Assembly: GCA_017631795.1 (NCBI GenBank)
Contig: JAGBSO010000040.1
Span: 1-34,167, forward strand
Direction: 5' to 3'
Origin: Clostridia bacterium
Lineage (GTDB): Bacteria > Bacillota > Clostridia > Oscillospirales > Acutalibacteraceae
Length of the DNA stretch: 34,167 nucleotides
Below the pieces are notes generated by a model, which worked only from the letters and a program-made list of their open reading frames with translations, was not told the DNA's origin and searched no databases. Position numbers and translations under genes: made by a program. This document shows, in pieces, positions 24,493 to 31,830 of the stretch (within the stretch, counting starts at the first letter, position 1; each line of letters begins with the position of its first letter).

Positions 24493-25300
24493 ACATGAGA
24501 TGAAAGCAGGCGCAAGAAGAATGAGTAACATTTATCTTGCTGCTGCCATTGCTTGCGGAGCTATGCTCTTTTCAGCCTTTTTCAAAAGCGGATTCATGCG
24601 CTTTATCACTTCAGCGGCAGTTGTAATCATTGCTGCAGTTGCAGTTGTTGTAACTTTTGCATCTGTTGTTTTCGGTGCAAATAAAACACTTTTCGGCAGG
24701 GAAGGTTATCTTACACAGACTCTGCCTGTCAGGACAAGCTCTCTGATTTTTGCAAAATGGTTTGCATCATCAGTATGGGTTTTCATCAGCTATTTGCTTG
24801 CAGCAGTTGCATTTATCGGCGTTTTTGTTTACTGGACCACAGAAAACCAGGAAGGCGCGCAGATTTATGATATGATTTATTCATTCCTGCAGGGCTTCGG
24901 TATCGGTGCAGAAGCTGTTTATCAGAATTATCTGCTTATCAGTGCCGTTATCGGTGTTTTCAATGCAAGCATTTTCGTAATGTACGTATTTTTTGCAATC
25001 ACACTTTCAAACATCAATCCTTTCCATAAATTGGGTACATTCGGTGTTATTATTTATCTTGCGCTTACAATTTTTGTTATTCAGGGCATAACATATGCTC
25101 TTGAAGGTATTTGTGATATAACTCTGCTTATTGAATCAACGGGAATGTCTATGACTGTTTCGGAAGATGCAGTTTTACTGGCAACCCAGGCAGGCGGAAT
25201 GTCAATAGGTTTTACCGGTGTTTATTTCAAAACAATTGTAACGGTATTCCTTTATATTCTTACAGTTCAGCTTACAGAAACAAAAATCAATCTGAAATAA
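24473..25300 (+). CDS. ABC transporter permease (ABC-2-like)
   Basis: 275 residues with about six membrane helices. It begins with MIGKLIKHEMKAGAR, a cytoplasmic basic segment typical of these permeases. AAGGAGG lies upstream inside the ATPase gene, at about 24458. KTLFGREGYLTQTLPVRTSSLIFAKW is the usual loop between helices 2 and 3. With the preceding ATPase it forms a two-gene exporter of unknown substrate. Confidence 0.8.
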   Translation: MIGKLIKHEMKAGARRMSNIYLAAAIACGAMLFSAFFKSGFMRFITSAAVVIIAAVAVVVTFASVVFGANKTLFGREGYLTQTLPVRTSSLIFAKWFASSVWVFISYLLAAVAFIGVFVYWTTENQEGAQIYDMIYSFLQGFGIGAEAVYQNYLLISAVIGVFNASIFVMYVFFAITLSNINPFHKLGTFGVIIYLALTIFVIQGITYALEGICDITLLIESTGMSMTVSEDAVLLATQAGGMSIGFTGVYFKTIVTVFLYILTVQLTETKINLK

Positions 25301-25309
25301 GGGATTATT

Positions 25310-25918
25310 ATGCAGATAATTGATATTTCAAGAGATATTACACGTTGTGATATTTACCCCGGAGACCCGGATGTTAAATTTGACATTGTCAGCAACATTG
25401 CAAACGGTGACAGTTGTAATCTCTCTGCAATTTACACAGGTCTTCACAACGGCACTCATGCAGATGCACCGCTTCATTTTATTGACGGCGGAGACTCAAT
25501 CGAAAAGGCAGACCTTTCTGCATTTATAGGTGAGTGTCATGTTATAGAAGTGCCGGTAGGTCCGATTTCAGGCGAATATGTAAATAAATATTTTCCCACT
25601 GATGCAAAGAGAATTATTATAAAAAGTGCGGGAAGAGCATGGTTTATGCAGAGCGGTGCTGAAGAAGTTGCTTTCAGCGGAGTTAAGCTCATCGGTACGG
25701 ATGCGAATTCAGTCGGCACACACGGAGCGCAGACAGGCCCGCACGTCGCATTTCTGCGTGAAAATGTTGCTGTTCTTGAAAATCTCGACCTGTGCGGAGT
25801 CAAACCCGGCAAATATTTTCTTCTTGCACAGCCTCTTAAAATAGGCGGTGCAGAAGCAGCTCCCGTAAGAGCAGTGCTGCTTGCAGATTTTATTTTCTGG
25901 AGCGGAAGTAAGGCGTAA
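25310..25918 (+). CDS. Cyclase-family metal-dependent hydrolase (kynurenine formamidase-like)
   Basis: 202 residues. IYPGDP near the start and HNGTHADAPLHFIDGG (from residue about 45) give the HxGTHxDxPxHF metal motif of the PF04199 cyclase family. VKLIGTDANSVGTHG and LREN-A-LENLDL continue the typical family pattern. Members hydrolyse formamides or cyclise amides, and the substrate here is unknown. It starts 9 bases after the permease (AAGGGA site), so it is probably in the same transcript. Its stop codon TAA lies within the 14-mer at the edge of the repeat element that follows, so the element may have set the gene's present 3' end. Confidence 0.82.
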   Translation: MQIIDISRDITRCDIYPGDPDVKFDIVSNIANGDSCNLSAIYTGLHNGTHADAPLHFIDGGDSIEKADLSAFIGECHVIEVPVGPISGEYVNKYFPTDAKRIIIKSAGRAWFMQSGAEEVAFSGVKLIGTDANSVGTHGAQTGPHVAFLRENVAVLENLDLCGVKPGKYFLLAQPLKIGGAEAAPVRAVLLADFIFWSGSKA

Positions 25919-26113
25919 ACAATAATTTAGCGGGATGTTTGAAGAAATTGAAATTGAGCCTGTAGGGGCGATGTCCTCATCGCCCGGCACGAATGTGCAT
26001 TTTTCGTAGGAAAATTTAACGGCATAGCCGTTATTGTTCGCTTTGCTCACAATCGGGCGGTGAGGACACCGCCCCTACATGAACATATCAGATTATTCAC
26101 TAAATTATTGTTT
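25917..26113. mobile_element. MITE-like element with perfect 13-bp terminal inverted repeats
   Basis: 197 bases. The ends are AAACAATAATTTA (25917-25929) and TAAATTATTGTTT (26101-26113), exact inverted repeats. Inside, block 25961-25986 is repeated inverted at 26054-26079, matching at 24 of 26 positions. Each block is itself a hairpin (GGGCGAT/ATCGCCC on the left, GGGCGGT/ACCGCCC on the right). Between them are GCAC/GTGC (25987-25998) and AACGGC/GCCGTT (26018-26032). It contains no gene. The GTAGGGGCG...CGCCC hairpin core resembles widely scattered bacterial palindromic repeats. No clear target duplication is seen. Confidence 0.75.
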
Positions 26114-26140
26114 GTTTTAGTTTTATTTGTTTTAGTTTTA
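26111..26140. repeat. Two tandem 15-bp repeats upstream of luxS
   Basis: TTTGTTTTAGTTTTA occurs at 26111-26125 and again, exactly, at 26126-26140, beginning at the right end of the MITE-like element. It lies 18 bases before the luxS start codon. Confidence 0.8.
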
Positions 26141-26158
26141 TATGAAAGGAAAGTTGAA

Positions 26159-26611
26159 ATGAAACGAATTGCAAGTTTTGAAGTTGACCATACCAATCTG
26201 CAGAAGGGAATGTACATTTCCCGTATTGACGGTGATGTGGTTACTTATGACATAAGAACAAGAAGACCGAATGTGGAAGAAGTTATGGATAACGCATCCA
26301 TTCACACCGTTGAACATCTTTTTGCAACATTCGTAAGAAATTCACCACTTACCGATAAAATTATTTACTTTGGCCCTATGGGTTGCCGCACGGGATTCTA
26401 TTTCCTGGTGCGTGACATGGCTCATGAAGATGCAATAAAGCTCACTCAGGATGCTTTTGATTTCATCGCTTCATATGACGGTGAAATCCCCGGTGTTTCT
26501 GCCGCAGAATGCGGAAATTACAGAGACCATTCTCTTGAAGGCGCAATAAAAGAAGCTCAGATGTTTCTGCCTGTTATCCGAAATGTCACTCAGGAGAGCC
26601 TGAAATACTGA
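26159..26611 (+). CDS. luxS: S-ribosylhomocysteine lyase
   Basis: 150 residues from ATG at 26159 (AAAGGAAAG upstream). A reading from 26060 adds 33 residues encoded by the repeat element and was rejected. HTVEH (His49, His53) plus Cys118 in AAECGNY are the metal ligands, and Cys76 in GCRTGFYF is catalytic. It splits S-ribosylhomocysteine into homocysteine and DPD, the AI-2 precursor, in the methyl cycle. The gene stands alone; no mtn or metabolic partner is beside it. The repeats directly upstream probably form its leader. Confidence 0.96.
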   Translation: MKRIASFEVDHTNLQKGMYISRIDGDVVTYDIRTRRPNVEEVMDNASIHTVEHLFATFVRNSPLTDKIIYFGPMGCRTGFYFLVRDMAHEDAIKLTQDAFDFIASYDGEIPGVSAAECGNYRDHSLEGAIKEAQMFLPVIRNVTQESLKY

Positions 26612-26910
26612 TTTTAGTTTGTTGAAAATATACAATTTTACGGCTTGATTTTTTATCATAAAAAATAGAAAATATGTTCACTACAATATATGGATATTTT
26701 TAATATCAATTGCACTATATTTTGATGTGTGAGTTTTTAATGATGTCAATTTAACCAAAAATATGGATGTAAAAATAATTTTTTTAAAATAGTCTTTAAA
26801 TTTTTCTTGGTTAGTGGTATACTATCAATGTTATAGTGCGCTTTTTATGTGATGTGCATATTTTAGATATGCCGAAAAATTTGTTTTCAAAATTAAGGAA
26901 GTAAACCGTT
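26612..26910. other. AT-rich intergenic region with the murA promoter
   Basis: About 300 bases without a gene. ATTTTTTAT/ATAAAAAAT (26648-26666) is a pure-AT inverted repeat with one central base. The best promoter is an extended -10 TGG-TATACT (26818-26823) with a poor -35 (TTTAAA at 26795-26800), giving a leader of about 80 bases before murA. Confidence 0.5.
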
Positions 26911-28209
26911 ATGGAAAAATTTGTAATTAACGGCGGACATAAACTTCATGGTGAGATTGATATAAGCGGTGCCAAAAATGCGGCAGTCGCTATTATTCCT
27001 GCGACAATTCTTGCAGAGGACATCTGCAGAATCGAGAATATTCCCGATATCAGGGATGTTCAGGTCATGGTTAAAATTCTCATCGAGATGGGTGCAACCG
27101 TCCGTTATATAAATTCAAATACTCTTGAAATTGACACAAGATATATAAGATCATACGTAATTCCCTACGAAATGACAAAATACTCCCGTTCATCATATTA
27201 TCTTCTGGGAGCACTTCTCGGCAGATACAGCCATGCAAAGGTTGCAATGCCCGGCGGTTGTAATTTCGGCGGTGTAAGACCTATCGACTTCCATCTTAAA
27301 GGTTTTGCAAAGCTCGGTGCTGTTATCACAAATGACAACGGCATGATTGATGCTCAGGCAGAAAGCCTTTCAGGTAACATGATTTATTTTGATAAGGTTT
27401 CTGTTGGCGCAACAGTCAATATTATGCTTGCTGCTGTAAAGGCAAAAGGCCTTACAGTTATCGAAAATGCAGCTAAAGAGCCTCATATCGTTGACCTTGC
27501 AAACTTCCTTAACCTTATGGGTGCAAATGTTACGGGTGCAGGTACAGATGTTATCAGAATCAAAGGCGTGAGTTCACTTCACGGCTGTTCATATTCCATC
27601 ATTCCCGACCAGATTGAAGCAGGAACATTCATGGTTGCTGTTGCAGCTGCAAAGGGTGATGTAACTCTTAAAAACGTTACTCCCAAGCATCTTGAATCCA
27701 TCACAGCGAAGCTTCGTGAATGCGGCGTTACTGTTGAAGAAACAGATGACACAGTCAGAGTTATAAGTGATGAAAGATCAGGCTCTTGCAAAGTTACTGC
27801 AATGCCTCATCCCGGATTCCCCACAGATATGCAGCCTCAGATGACAACATTCCTTGCTCTGAGCAACGGCACAAGCATCGTTACAGACGGTGTGTGGGAC
27901 AACAGATTCAGATATGTTGATCAGCTCAGCAAGATGGGTGCAAACATACAGATTGAAGGCAAAGCAGCCTTTATCACAGGTGTTGAAAAGCTCACAGGTG
28001 CTCCCGTAAGAGCAGATGACCTCAGAGCAGGTGCTGCAATGCTTATTGCAGGTATGTGTGCTCACGGAAGAACAACAATCGAAGAAATTTATCATATTGA
28101 ACGTGGTTATGAAAAGATTGTAGAAAAACTCCGCGGAATCGGTGCTGATATCTCAAAGGTAGATTTTCCCGATAACGCAGAAAAAGAAGAAAAGCATAAC
28201 GCAGGTTAA
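26911..28209 (+). CDS. murA: UDP-N-acetylglucosamine 1-carboxyvinyltransferase
   Basis: 432 residues, about 15 longer than usual because of a charged C-terminal tail. HGEIDISGAKNAAVAIIPA holds the conserved Lys-Asn pair. MPGGCNFGGVRPIDFHLKG has the catalytic cysteine at residue 117, the target of fosfomycin, so the protein is not naturally Cys-to-Asp resistant. FPTDMQPQMTTFLALSNGTS and a late DLRAGAAMLIAG are typical. It catalyses the first committed step of peptidoglycan synthesis. The usual MRAS motif reads differently here (YSRSSYYLLGALLGR). A terminator follows 7 bases after the stop. Confidence 0.94.
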   Translation: MEKFVINGGHKLHGEIDISGAKNAAVAIIPATILAEDICRIENIPDIRDVQVMVKILIEMGATVRYINSNTLEIDTRYIRSYVIPYEMTKYSRSSYYLLGALLGRYSHAKVAMPGGCNFGGVRPIDFHLKGFAKLGAVITNDNGMIDAQAESLSGNMIYFDKVSVGATVNIMLAAVKAKGLTVIENAAKEPHIVDLANFLNLMGANVTGAGTDVIRIKGVSSLHGCSYSIIPDQIEAGTFMVAVAAAKGDVTLKNVTPKHLESITAKLRECGVTVEETDDTVRVISDERSGSCKVTAMPHPGFPTDMQPQMTTFLALSNGTSIVTDGVWDNRFRYVDQLSKMGANIQIEGKAAFITGVEKLTGAPVRADDLRAGAAMLIAGMCAHGRTTIEEIYHIERGYEKIVEKLRGIGADISKVDFPDNAEKEEKHNAG

Positions 28210-28216
28210 AAATTAA

Positions 28217-28238
28217 GGACGCATCAGCGTCCTTTTTT
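28217..28238 (+). terminator. Terminator between murA and walJ
   Basis: GGACGC/GCGTCC with loop ATCA and T6. Only 18 bases separate it from the walJ start and no promoter fits in between, so it is probably a leaky attenuator. Confidence 0.75.
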
Positions 28239-28256
28239 AGTATTCGGAGGACAAGG

Positions 28257-29048
28257 ATGGCAAGATTTTGTACGCTGTGTTCATCAAGCAGCGGAAACAG
28301 TACATATATCGGATGCAACGGCGGCGGTATCCTGATTGATGCGGGTACAAATGCAAAGCGTCTTGTGATGGCTATGGAGCATATAAATATTGTTCCTGAG
28401 AGCATACACGCCATTTTTATAACTCATGAGCATAATGATCACATCGGTGCTTTGCGTGTTTTTGCAAACAAATATAAAGTGCCTGTCTATGCTTCTGAGG
28501 GTACACTTAAAGCTCTTGAAAAAGCAGGACACCTGAAAGGTGATTTTGAATCTTTTGTGATACCTGAAAACGGAGCAGAAGTCCGTGGTATGGAGATAAA
28601 GAGCTTCCGCACATCCCATGACAGTGCGGAAAGCTGTGGTTACAGCGTGACACTTCCCGATGACAGACGCATTTCCGTTGTAACCGACACAGGTGTGATA
28701 ACCAAAGATATTATCGATAAAGTTACGGGCAGTGACCTTATTCTGCTTGAATCCAATCATGACAAAAACATGCTCAACTCAGGGCCATATCCCTATTATC
28801 TGAAAAAACGCATACTCTCATCTGAAGGGCATCTTTCAAATGAGGATTGTGCAAAGGCGGCATGTCATTTTATAAACACAGGCACAACAAGGCTTGTGCT
28901 GGGGCATCTGAGCCGTGAAAACAACACCCCCTACAAGGCTTTTGAAAAAACAAACCTTGCACTGGGAGAAATGGGCGCAGTCCCCGAGCTTGATTATATT
29001 TTACAGGTAGCACCGTCAGGTGTCGGCGAAAGAATGGTGATTTTCTGA
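28257..29048 (+). CDS. walJ: MBL-fold metallohydrolase, YycJ/WalJ type
   Basis: 263 residues with GGAGG upstream. CSSSSGNSTYIGCNGGGILIDAGT is the characteristic YycJ N-terminus. THEHNDHIGAL is the HxHxDH zinc motif. SVVTDTGVI, LESNHD and LGHLSRENN supply further ligands. In Bacillus this protein is tied to cell-wall homeostasis and DNA end processing. Its position between murA and rlmH recalls the Firmicutes walRK neighbourhood (yycJ near rlmH), but the kinase and regulator genes are absent here. Confidence 0.88.
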   Translation: MARFCTLCSSSSGNSTYIGCNGGGILIDAGTNAKRLVMAMEHINIVPESIHAIFITHEHNDHIGALRVFANKYKVPVYASEGTLKALEKAGHLKGDFESFVIPENGAEVRGMEIKSFRTSHDSAESCGYSVTLPDDRRISVVTDTGVITKDIIDKVTGSDLILLESNHDKNMLNSGPYPYYLKKRILSSEGHLSNEDCAKAACHFINTGTTRLVLGHLSRENNTPYKAFEKTNLALGEMGAVPELDYILQVAPSGVGERMVIF

Positions 29049-29530
29049 TGCAGAGCTTAAAAATTATCTGCGTAGGCAAACTCAAGGATGCTTTTTTCAG
29101 AGATGCATCTGATGAATACATGAAAAGGCTCAAGGCTTTCTGCAAGGCAGAGATAATCGAGATTCCCGCGGCAAATCTGCCCGATGACCCGAATGACGCT
29201 CAGATTGAAGCCGCACTTGAAAAAGAAGCCGATGCGATTCTCAAAAAAATGTCGTCAGGTGCAATGACTGTTGCAATGTGCGTCGAAGGCAAACTCTATT
29301 CTTCCGAAGACATGGCAAAATGTATTTCAGATGCGTCAATGCGGGGAAACGGTGACATTACTTTTATCATCGGCGGATCATACGGTATTGCAGAAAGGGT
29401 AAAAAAACAAGCCGACATCAGAATGTCAGCTTCAAAAATGACTTTTCCCCACAGACTTTTCAGAGTCATGCTCCTTGAACAGATTTACAGGGGATATAAA
29501 ATCAATCAGGGCTCAAAGTATCATAAATAA
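29048..29530 (+). CDS. rlmH: 23S rRNA (pseudouridine1915-N3)-methyltransferase
   Basis: 160 residues. FIIGGSYGIAERVKKQADIRMSASKMTFPHRLFRVMLLEQIYRGYKI at the C-terminus is the SPOUT knot and a near-invariant RlmH signature. It methylates Psi1915 in helix 69 of 23S rRNA. The ATG overlaps the walJ stop by one base (TGATG), so the two are coupled. Confidence 0.95.
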   Translation: MQSLKIICVGKLKDAFFRDASDEYMKRLKAFCKAEIIEIPAANLPDDPNDAQIEAALEKEADAILKKMSSGAMTVAMCVEGKLYSSEDMAKCISDASMRGNGDITFIIGGSYGIAERVKKQADIRMSASKMTFPHRLFRVMLLEQIYRGYKINQGSKYHK

Positions 29531-29533
29531 CAC

Positions 29534-29564
29534 AAAGCACAGGTTTTCTGTGCTTTATTTTTTT
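29534..29564 (+). terminator. Terminator after rlmH
   Basis: A perfect 9-bp stem AAAGCACAG/CTGTGCTTT with loop GTTTT, then ATTTTTTT. Confidence 0.85.
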
Positions 29565-29589
29565 GTAATACAAAATGTGACAAAATCTG

Positions 29590-29610
29590 ATAGACTATAT
29601 ATAGTATAAT
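29590..29610 (+). promoter_or_regulatory. Promoter with overlapping palindromes (candidate operator)
   Basis: TATAAT (29605-29610) directly follows the 12-bp palindrome ACTATATATAGT (29594-29605), which overlaps ATAGACTAT (29590-29598). The same 12-mer recurs at 29787-29798, and TATAGTCTATA lies at 29813-29823 before the XRE gene. A dimeric regulator such as the XRE protein could bind these sites. Confidence 0.45.
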
Positions 29611-29632
29611 TTGCAAAAAAGGTGGTGAAAAT

Positions 29633-29797
29633 GTGAAATATCAGGAAATCTTAGAGCAGTTAGCAAAAAAAGAGAATGTTTCTGTGCATGAAATAGAAGA
29701 AGAAATGCAAAATGCAATATGTTGTACAGGATTGGATTGTACTGCTGAGGAATTTATAAAAGCAGTATCAGAAATTATCATTAAGGACTATATATAG
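29633..29797 (+). CDS. 54-residue acidic helical protein of unknown function
   Basis: Starts at GTG 29633, with AAAGGTGGTG at 29618-29627; the ATG two bases earlier runs straight into TGA. The peptide begins VKYQEILEQLAKKENVSVHEIEEEM, contains a CC pair and GLDCTAEEF, and ends SEIIIKDYI. It is mostly amphipathic helix. The pattern resembles short clostridial proteins related to sporulation-factor helical regions, but I do not recognise the family. The stop codon lies inside the second copy of the 12-bp palindrome. It precedes an XRE regulator and may share its control. Confidence 0.6.
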   Translation: MKYQEILEQLAKKENVSVHEIEEEMQNAICCTGLDCTAEEFIKAVSEIIIKDYI

Positions 29798-29823
29798 TAA
29801 TATCGTATAAAATATAGTCTATA

Positions 29824-29863
29824 CACTCCTGATGGAAATTATAAAATATTTTTATCAGGAGTG
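29824..29863 (+). promoter_or_regulatory. Hairpin enclosing the ribosome site of the XRE regulator
   Basis: CACTCCTGAT (29824-29833) and ATCAGGAGTG (29854-29863) are perfect inverted repeats. Six further inner positions can pair (two G-T, four A-T), giving a stem of about 16 bp. AGGAG in the right arm is the only ribosome site for the ATG at 29870. Translation should therefore be low unless the hairpin opens, or the site is a protein operator. Confidence 0.65.
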
Positions 29864-29869
29864 ATAAAA

Positions 29870-30112
29870 ATGAACATTACAGAAGCGGTTAAAAAAAGAT
29901 TTGACGAGTTATGTTTTCAGAAAGATATAAATTATTGCAGATTGGCAAGTATATCGGGTGTACCATATACAACGGTAAAATCTATATTTTATAATCAGAG
30001 TAAAAACCCCGGTATTGCTACAATAAAAAAACTCTGTGACGGACTTGAAATATCAATAACTGAATTTTTTGCTACTGATTATTTCAGAAATCTTGAACAG
30101 GAAATAGAATAA
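29870..30112 (+). CDS. XRE-family helix-turn-helix regulator
   Basis: 80 residues from ATG at 29870; an in-frame GTG at 29861 sits on the ribosome site and was rejected. YCRLASISGVPYTTVKSIFYNQSKNPGIATIKKLCDGLEISITEFF is a complete Cro/C1-type helix-turn-helix, with recognition helix TTVKSIF. The protein is little more than the DNA-binding domain. It is a typical small regulator, possibly autoregulatory given the palindromes and hairpin upstream. No phage or toxin gene is attached. Confidence 0.9.
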   Translation: MNITEAVKKRFDELCFQKDINYCRLASISGVPYTTVKSIFYNQSKNPGIATIKKLCDGLEISITEFFATDYFRNLEQEIE

Positions 30113-30116
30113 AACA

Positions 30117-30151
30117 AAGCACAGTCGGTGAAAGACTGTGCTTGATTTTTT
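30117..30151. terminator. Bidirectional terminator after the XRE gene
   Basis: A perfect 10-bp stem AAGCACAGTC/GACTGTGCTT with loop GGTGAAA, then GATTTTTT. The T-run touches the stop codon of the convergent gene at 30150. Confidence 0.8.
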
Positions 30152-30584
30152 ATCCGAAGATATATAATGCGATGAGTAAAATTTGTGATGCCGCAATACC
30201 GTATCCGGCTATAAATGCTGCAGCTGTGAAAAATTCTTTCACAATGGGTGCATGATTTTCTTCGAAAGCTTTATGCGGTCTGCCTTTGGGGTAACAGGCG
30301 GTTAATTTTTTCGGCAGATGTCCTATCTGTCTGTCCACAGTGTAAGTCAGGTTATATTCCTTGCCGTCAACTTCAAATTTATATGTACCGACTGTTAAAT
30401 AACTGTATGTATAGGTTGAATTTGAACCCATTCTTGAACTGGTGTAGTCTGACTTTTCAAGCTCTGCTTCAACACTTTCAAGATTGGATTTTTTGTAACT
30501 GAAAAGATTTCTGAATTTCAGAATGCCGATAATCAGGAGAGGGGAACATACTGCAAAGGGGATTATGTAAATGAGTATATCCAT
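30150..30584 (-). CDS. DUF3592-like membrane protein
   Basis: 144 residues. Membrane helices lie near residues 4-24 and 118-142, flanking a soluble beta-rich domain. That domain has YTYSYLTVGTYKFEVDGKEYNL and a PKKLTACYPKGRPHKA stretch, as in DUF3592 proteins. The function is unknown. It starts 13 bases after mraY stops and is probably co-transcribed, with GGTGG-like sequence upstream. Confidence 0.65.
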   Translation of the reverse strand: MDILIYIIPFAVCSPLLIIGILKFRNLFSYKKSNLESVEAELEKSDYTSSRMGSNSTYTYSYLTVGTYKFEVDGKEYNLTYTVDRQIGHLPKKLTACYPKGRPHKAFEENHAPIVKEFFTAAAFIAGYGIAASQILLIALYIFG

Positions 30585-30597
30585 AAAACCGCCACCC

Positions 30598-31560
30598 TCA
30601 CTTTATAAGCAACAGGAATGAAAGAGAGATAACTGTCTGGACGATCTGGAATCTGAAAATTGTCTGTGTGTTTGACCAGCCTTTGTTCTTTCTGAAATGG
30701 TCGTGCAGGGGAGTTCTGATGTTTTTCATTATGCTGATTTTAAGGAATCTCTTGAGTGAAACCTTTGCGATACCGAGAAGTCCGTCAAGGAGAATGAGAA
30801 TGCAAAGGGGAATTGCAAGGATGATATTGCCTGTTTCAAGAAGTGCAATGCCGAGGAAAACACCGATAGCTCTTGAGCCTGCATCACCCATCATCATTGT
30901 GCTGGGCTCTGCGTTGTACCAGAGATAGGGCACGATGCAGAAAATCATTGCAATGATAAGTGAAGAAAATTCCTTTTCCATATTGCCTGCAAGACCGATA
31001 ACAGCAATGAAAATAAGTGAATTGATTGAAAGAGTACCGCAGAAACCGTCAATACCGTCTGAGCAGTTTGTTGCGTTTATCATCATCCACAGGAAAACGG
31101 TTGAAATGCAGACAAAGAGAATCTTGTTTACTGCAAAATCAAAGAAGAAAAAGTCAAGTCTTACAAGGTCGGGGTTGAAATAAACGAATGCAACAGATGC
31201 ACCCACACAGATAACAAGGTCTATAAGCCCTTTTTTGTATTCGCTCCAGGGCTTGTCCGATTTATCGTCAAGATAGCCTGAGAGCATACTTGCAAGAACA
31301 ACAACATAGTAAATTATGTATTCGATTGTGACGGGAGCAAAAATCAGAGATGCCAGAACAAAGACAGCAGTAAAAACTATACCTGCGCCTCTTGCCTTAC
31401 CTTCGGAAAGTTTGCCGTTGAATGCAAATTCTCTGCCGCCGTCCTTGGGAAGCTTGTTTTTGAAAACTTTAAGCAGCACAAGAACTGCTACGAATGAAAA
31501 AAGTATCATTCCGAGATACATGAATTTGTTGTCAAATGGGATGTTCAATAATGTCAACAT
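30598..31560 (-). CDS. mraY: MraY-like phospho-N-acetylmuramoyl-pentapeptide transferase
   Basis: 320 residues from ATG at 31560; a GTG at 31569 is possible. About ten membrane helices. GYLDDKSDK is the DDxxK catalytic motif, NATNCSDGIDGF the second loop (NxxxxDGxDG) and GDAGSRAIG the third. TPLHDHFRKNKGWSNTQTIFRF is the HHH-type loop with one histidine replaced by aspartate. The enzyme moves phospho-MurNAc-pentapeptide to undecaprenyl phosphate. It is outside any dcw cluster, so it may be the only copy or a paralogue acting on a different sugar. The family (polyprenyl-phosphate sugar-1-P transferase) is certain; mraY itself is likely. Confidence 0.8.
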   Translation of the reverse strand: MLTLLNIPFDNKFMYLGMILFSFVAVLVLLKVFKNKLPKDGGREFAFNGKLSEGKARGAGIVFTAVFVLASLIFAPVTIEYIIYYVVVLASMLSGYLDDKSDKPWSEYKKGLIDLVICVGASVAFVYFNPDLVRLDFFFFDFAVNKILFVCISTVFLWMMINATNCSDGIDGFCGTLSINSLIFIAVIGLAGNMEKEFSSLIIAMIFCIVPYLWYNAEPSTMMMGDAGSRAIGVFLGIALLETGNIILAIPLCILILLDGLLGIAKVSLKRFLKISIMKNIRTPLHDHFRKNKGWSNTQTIFRFQIVQTVISLSFLLLIK

Positions 31561-31594
31561 AGGAAACACTCACTTTCGTGATTTATTAAAATCT

Positions 31595-31623
31595 ATTATA
31601 GCATAAATATAAACTGTATTCAA
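31595..31623 (-). promoter_or_regulatory. Promoter of mraY
   Basis: On the minus strand there is TTGAAT (31618-31623), a 17-base spacer and TATAAT (31595-31600) preceded by TGC. A small TCAC-GAAA-GTGA hairpin (31570-31581) covers part of the weak ribosome site. Confidence 0.75.
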
Positions 31624-31628
31624 CTCAT

Positions 31629-31664
31629 AAAAAAGACCTTCTGTTTTAACAAAAGGTCTTTTTT
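31629..31664 (-). terminator. Terminator of tRNA-Val
   Basis: A 12-bp stem AAAAAAGACCTT/AAGGTCTTTTTT (31629-31640 with 31653-31664), immediately 3' of the tRNA on the minus strand and ending in T6 in that direction. Confidence 0.8.
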
Positions 31665-31740
31665 TGGTGGACGATAACGGACTCGAACCGCTGACCCTTC
31701 GCACGTCAAGCGAATGCTCTACCAACTGAGCTAATCGTCC
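31665..31740 (-). tRNA. tRNA-Val (GAC)
   Basis: 76 bases with an encoded CCA. The acceptor GGACGAT pairs with ATCGTCC. The D-loop is AGCTCAGTTGGTAGAGC. The anticodon loop TTGACGT in a TTCGC/GCGAA stem gives anticodon GAC, reading GUC/GUU. The T-arm is GCGGTTCGAGTCCGT. Confidence 0.95.
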
Positions 31741-31758
31741 TTATTTGGTTGCTTGGCT

Positions 31759-31787
31759 ATTATACATTAATATTTTATAAAAATCAA
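31759..31787 (-). promoter_or_regulatory. Promoter of tRNA-Val
   Basis: On the minus strand there is TTGATT (31782-31787), a 17-base spacer and TATAAT (31759-31764), ending 18 bases before the tRNA. Confidence 0.75.
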
Positions 31788-31830
31788 GACCTAAATCAAA
31801 TAATTTTCATTTAAAAAAATATAAAAATAG

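Noticed and set aside
25917..26113. Complete insertion sequence
   Set aside because: At 197 bases with no open frame it cannot encode a transposase; at most it is a non-autonomous element.
26060..26158. Extended luxS N-terminus of 33 residues
   Set aside because: It is encoded by the repeat element and the tandem repeat, is unlike any LuxS, and a proper ribosome site precedes the ATG at 26159.
26911..28209. Fosfomycin-resistant MurA (Cys to Asp)
   Set aside because: The catalytic loop still has cysteine at residue 117.
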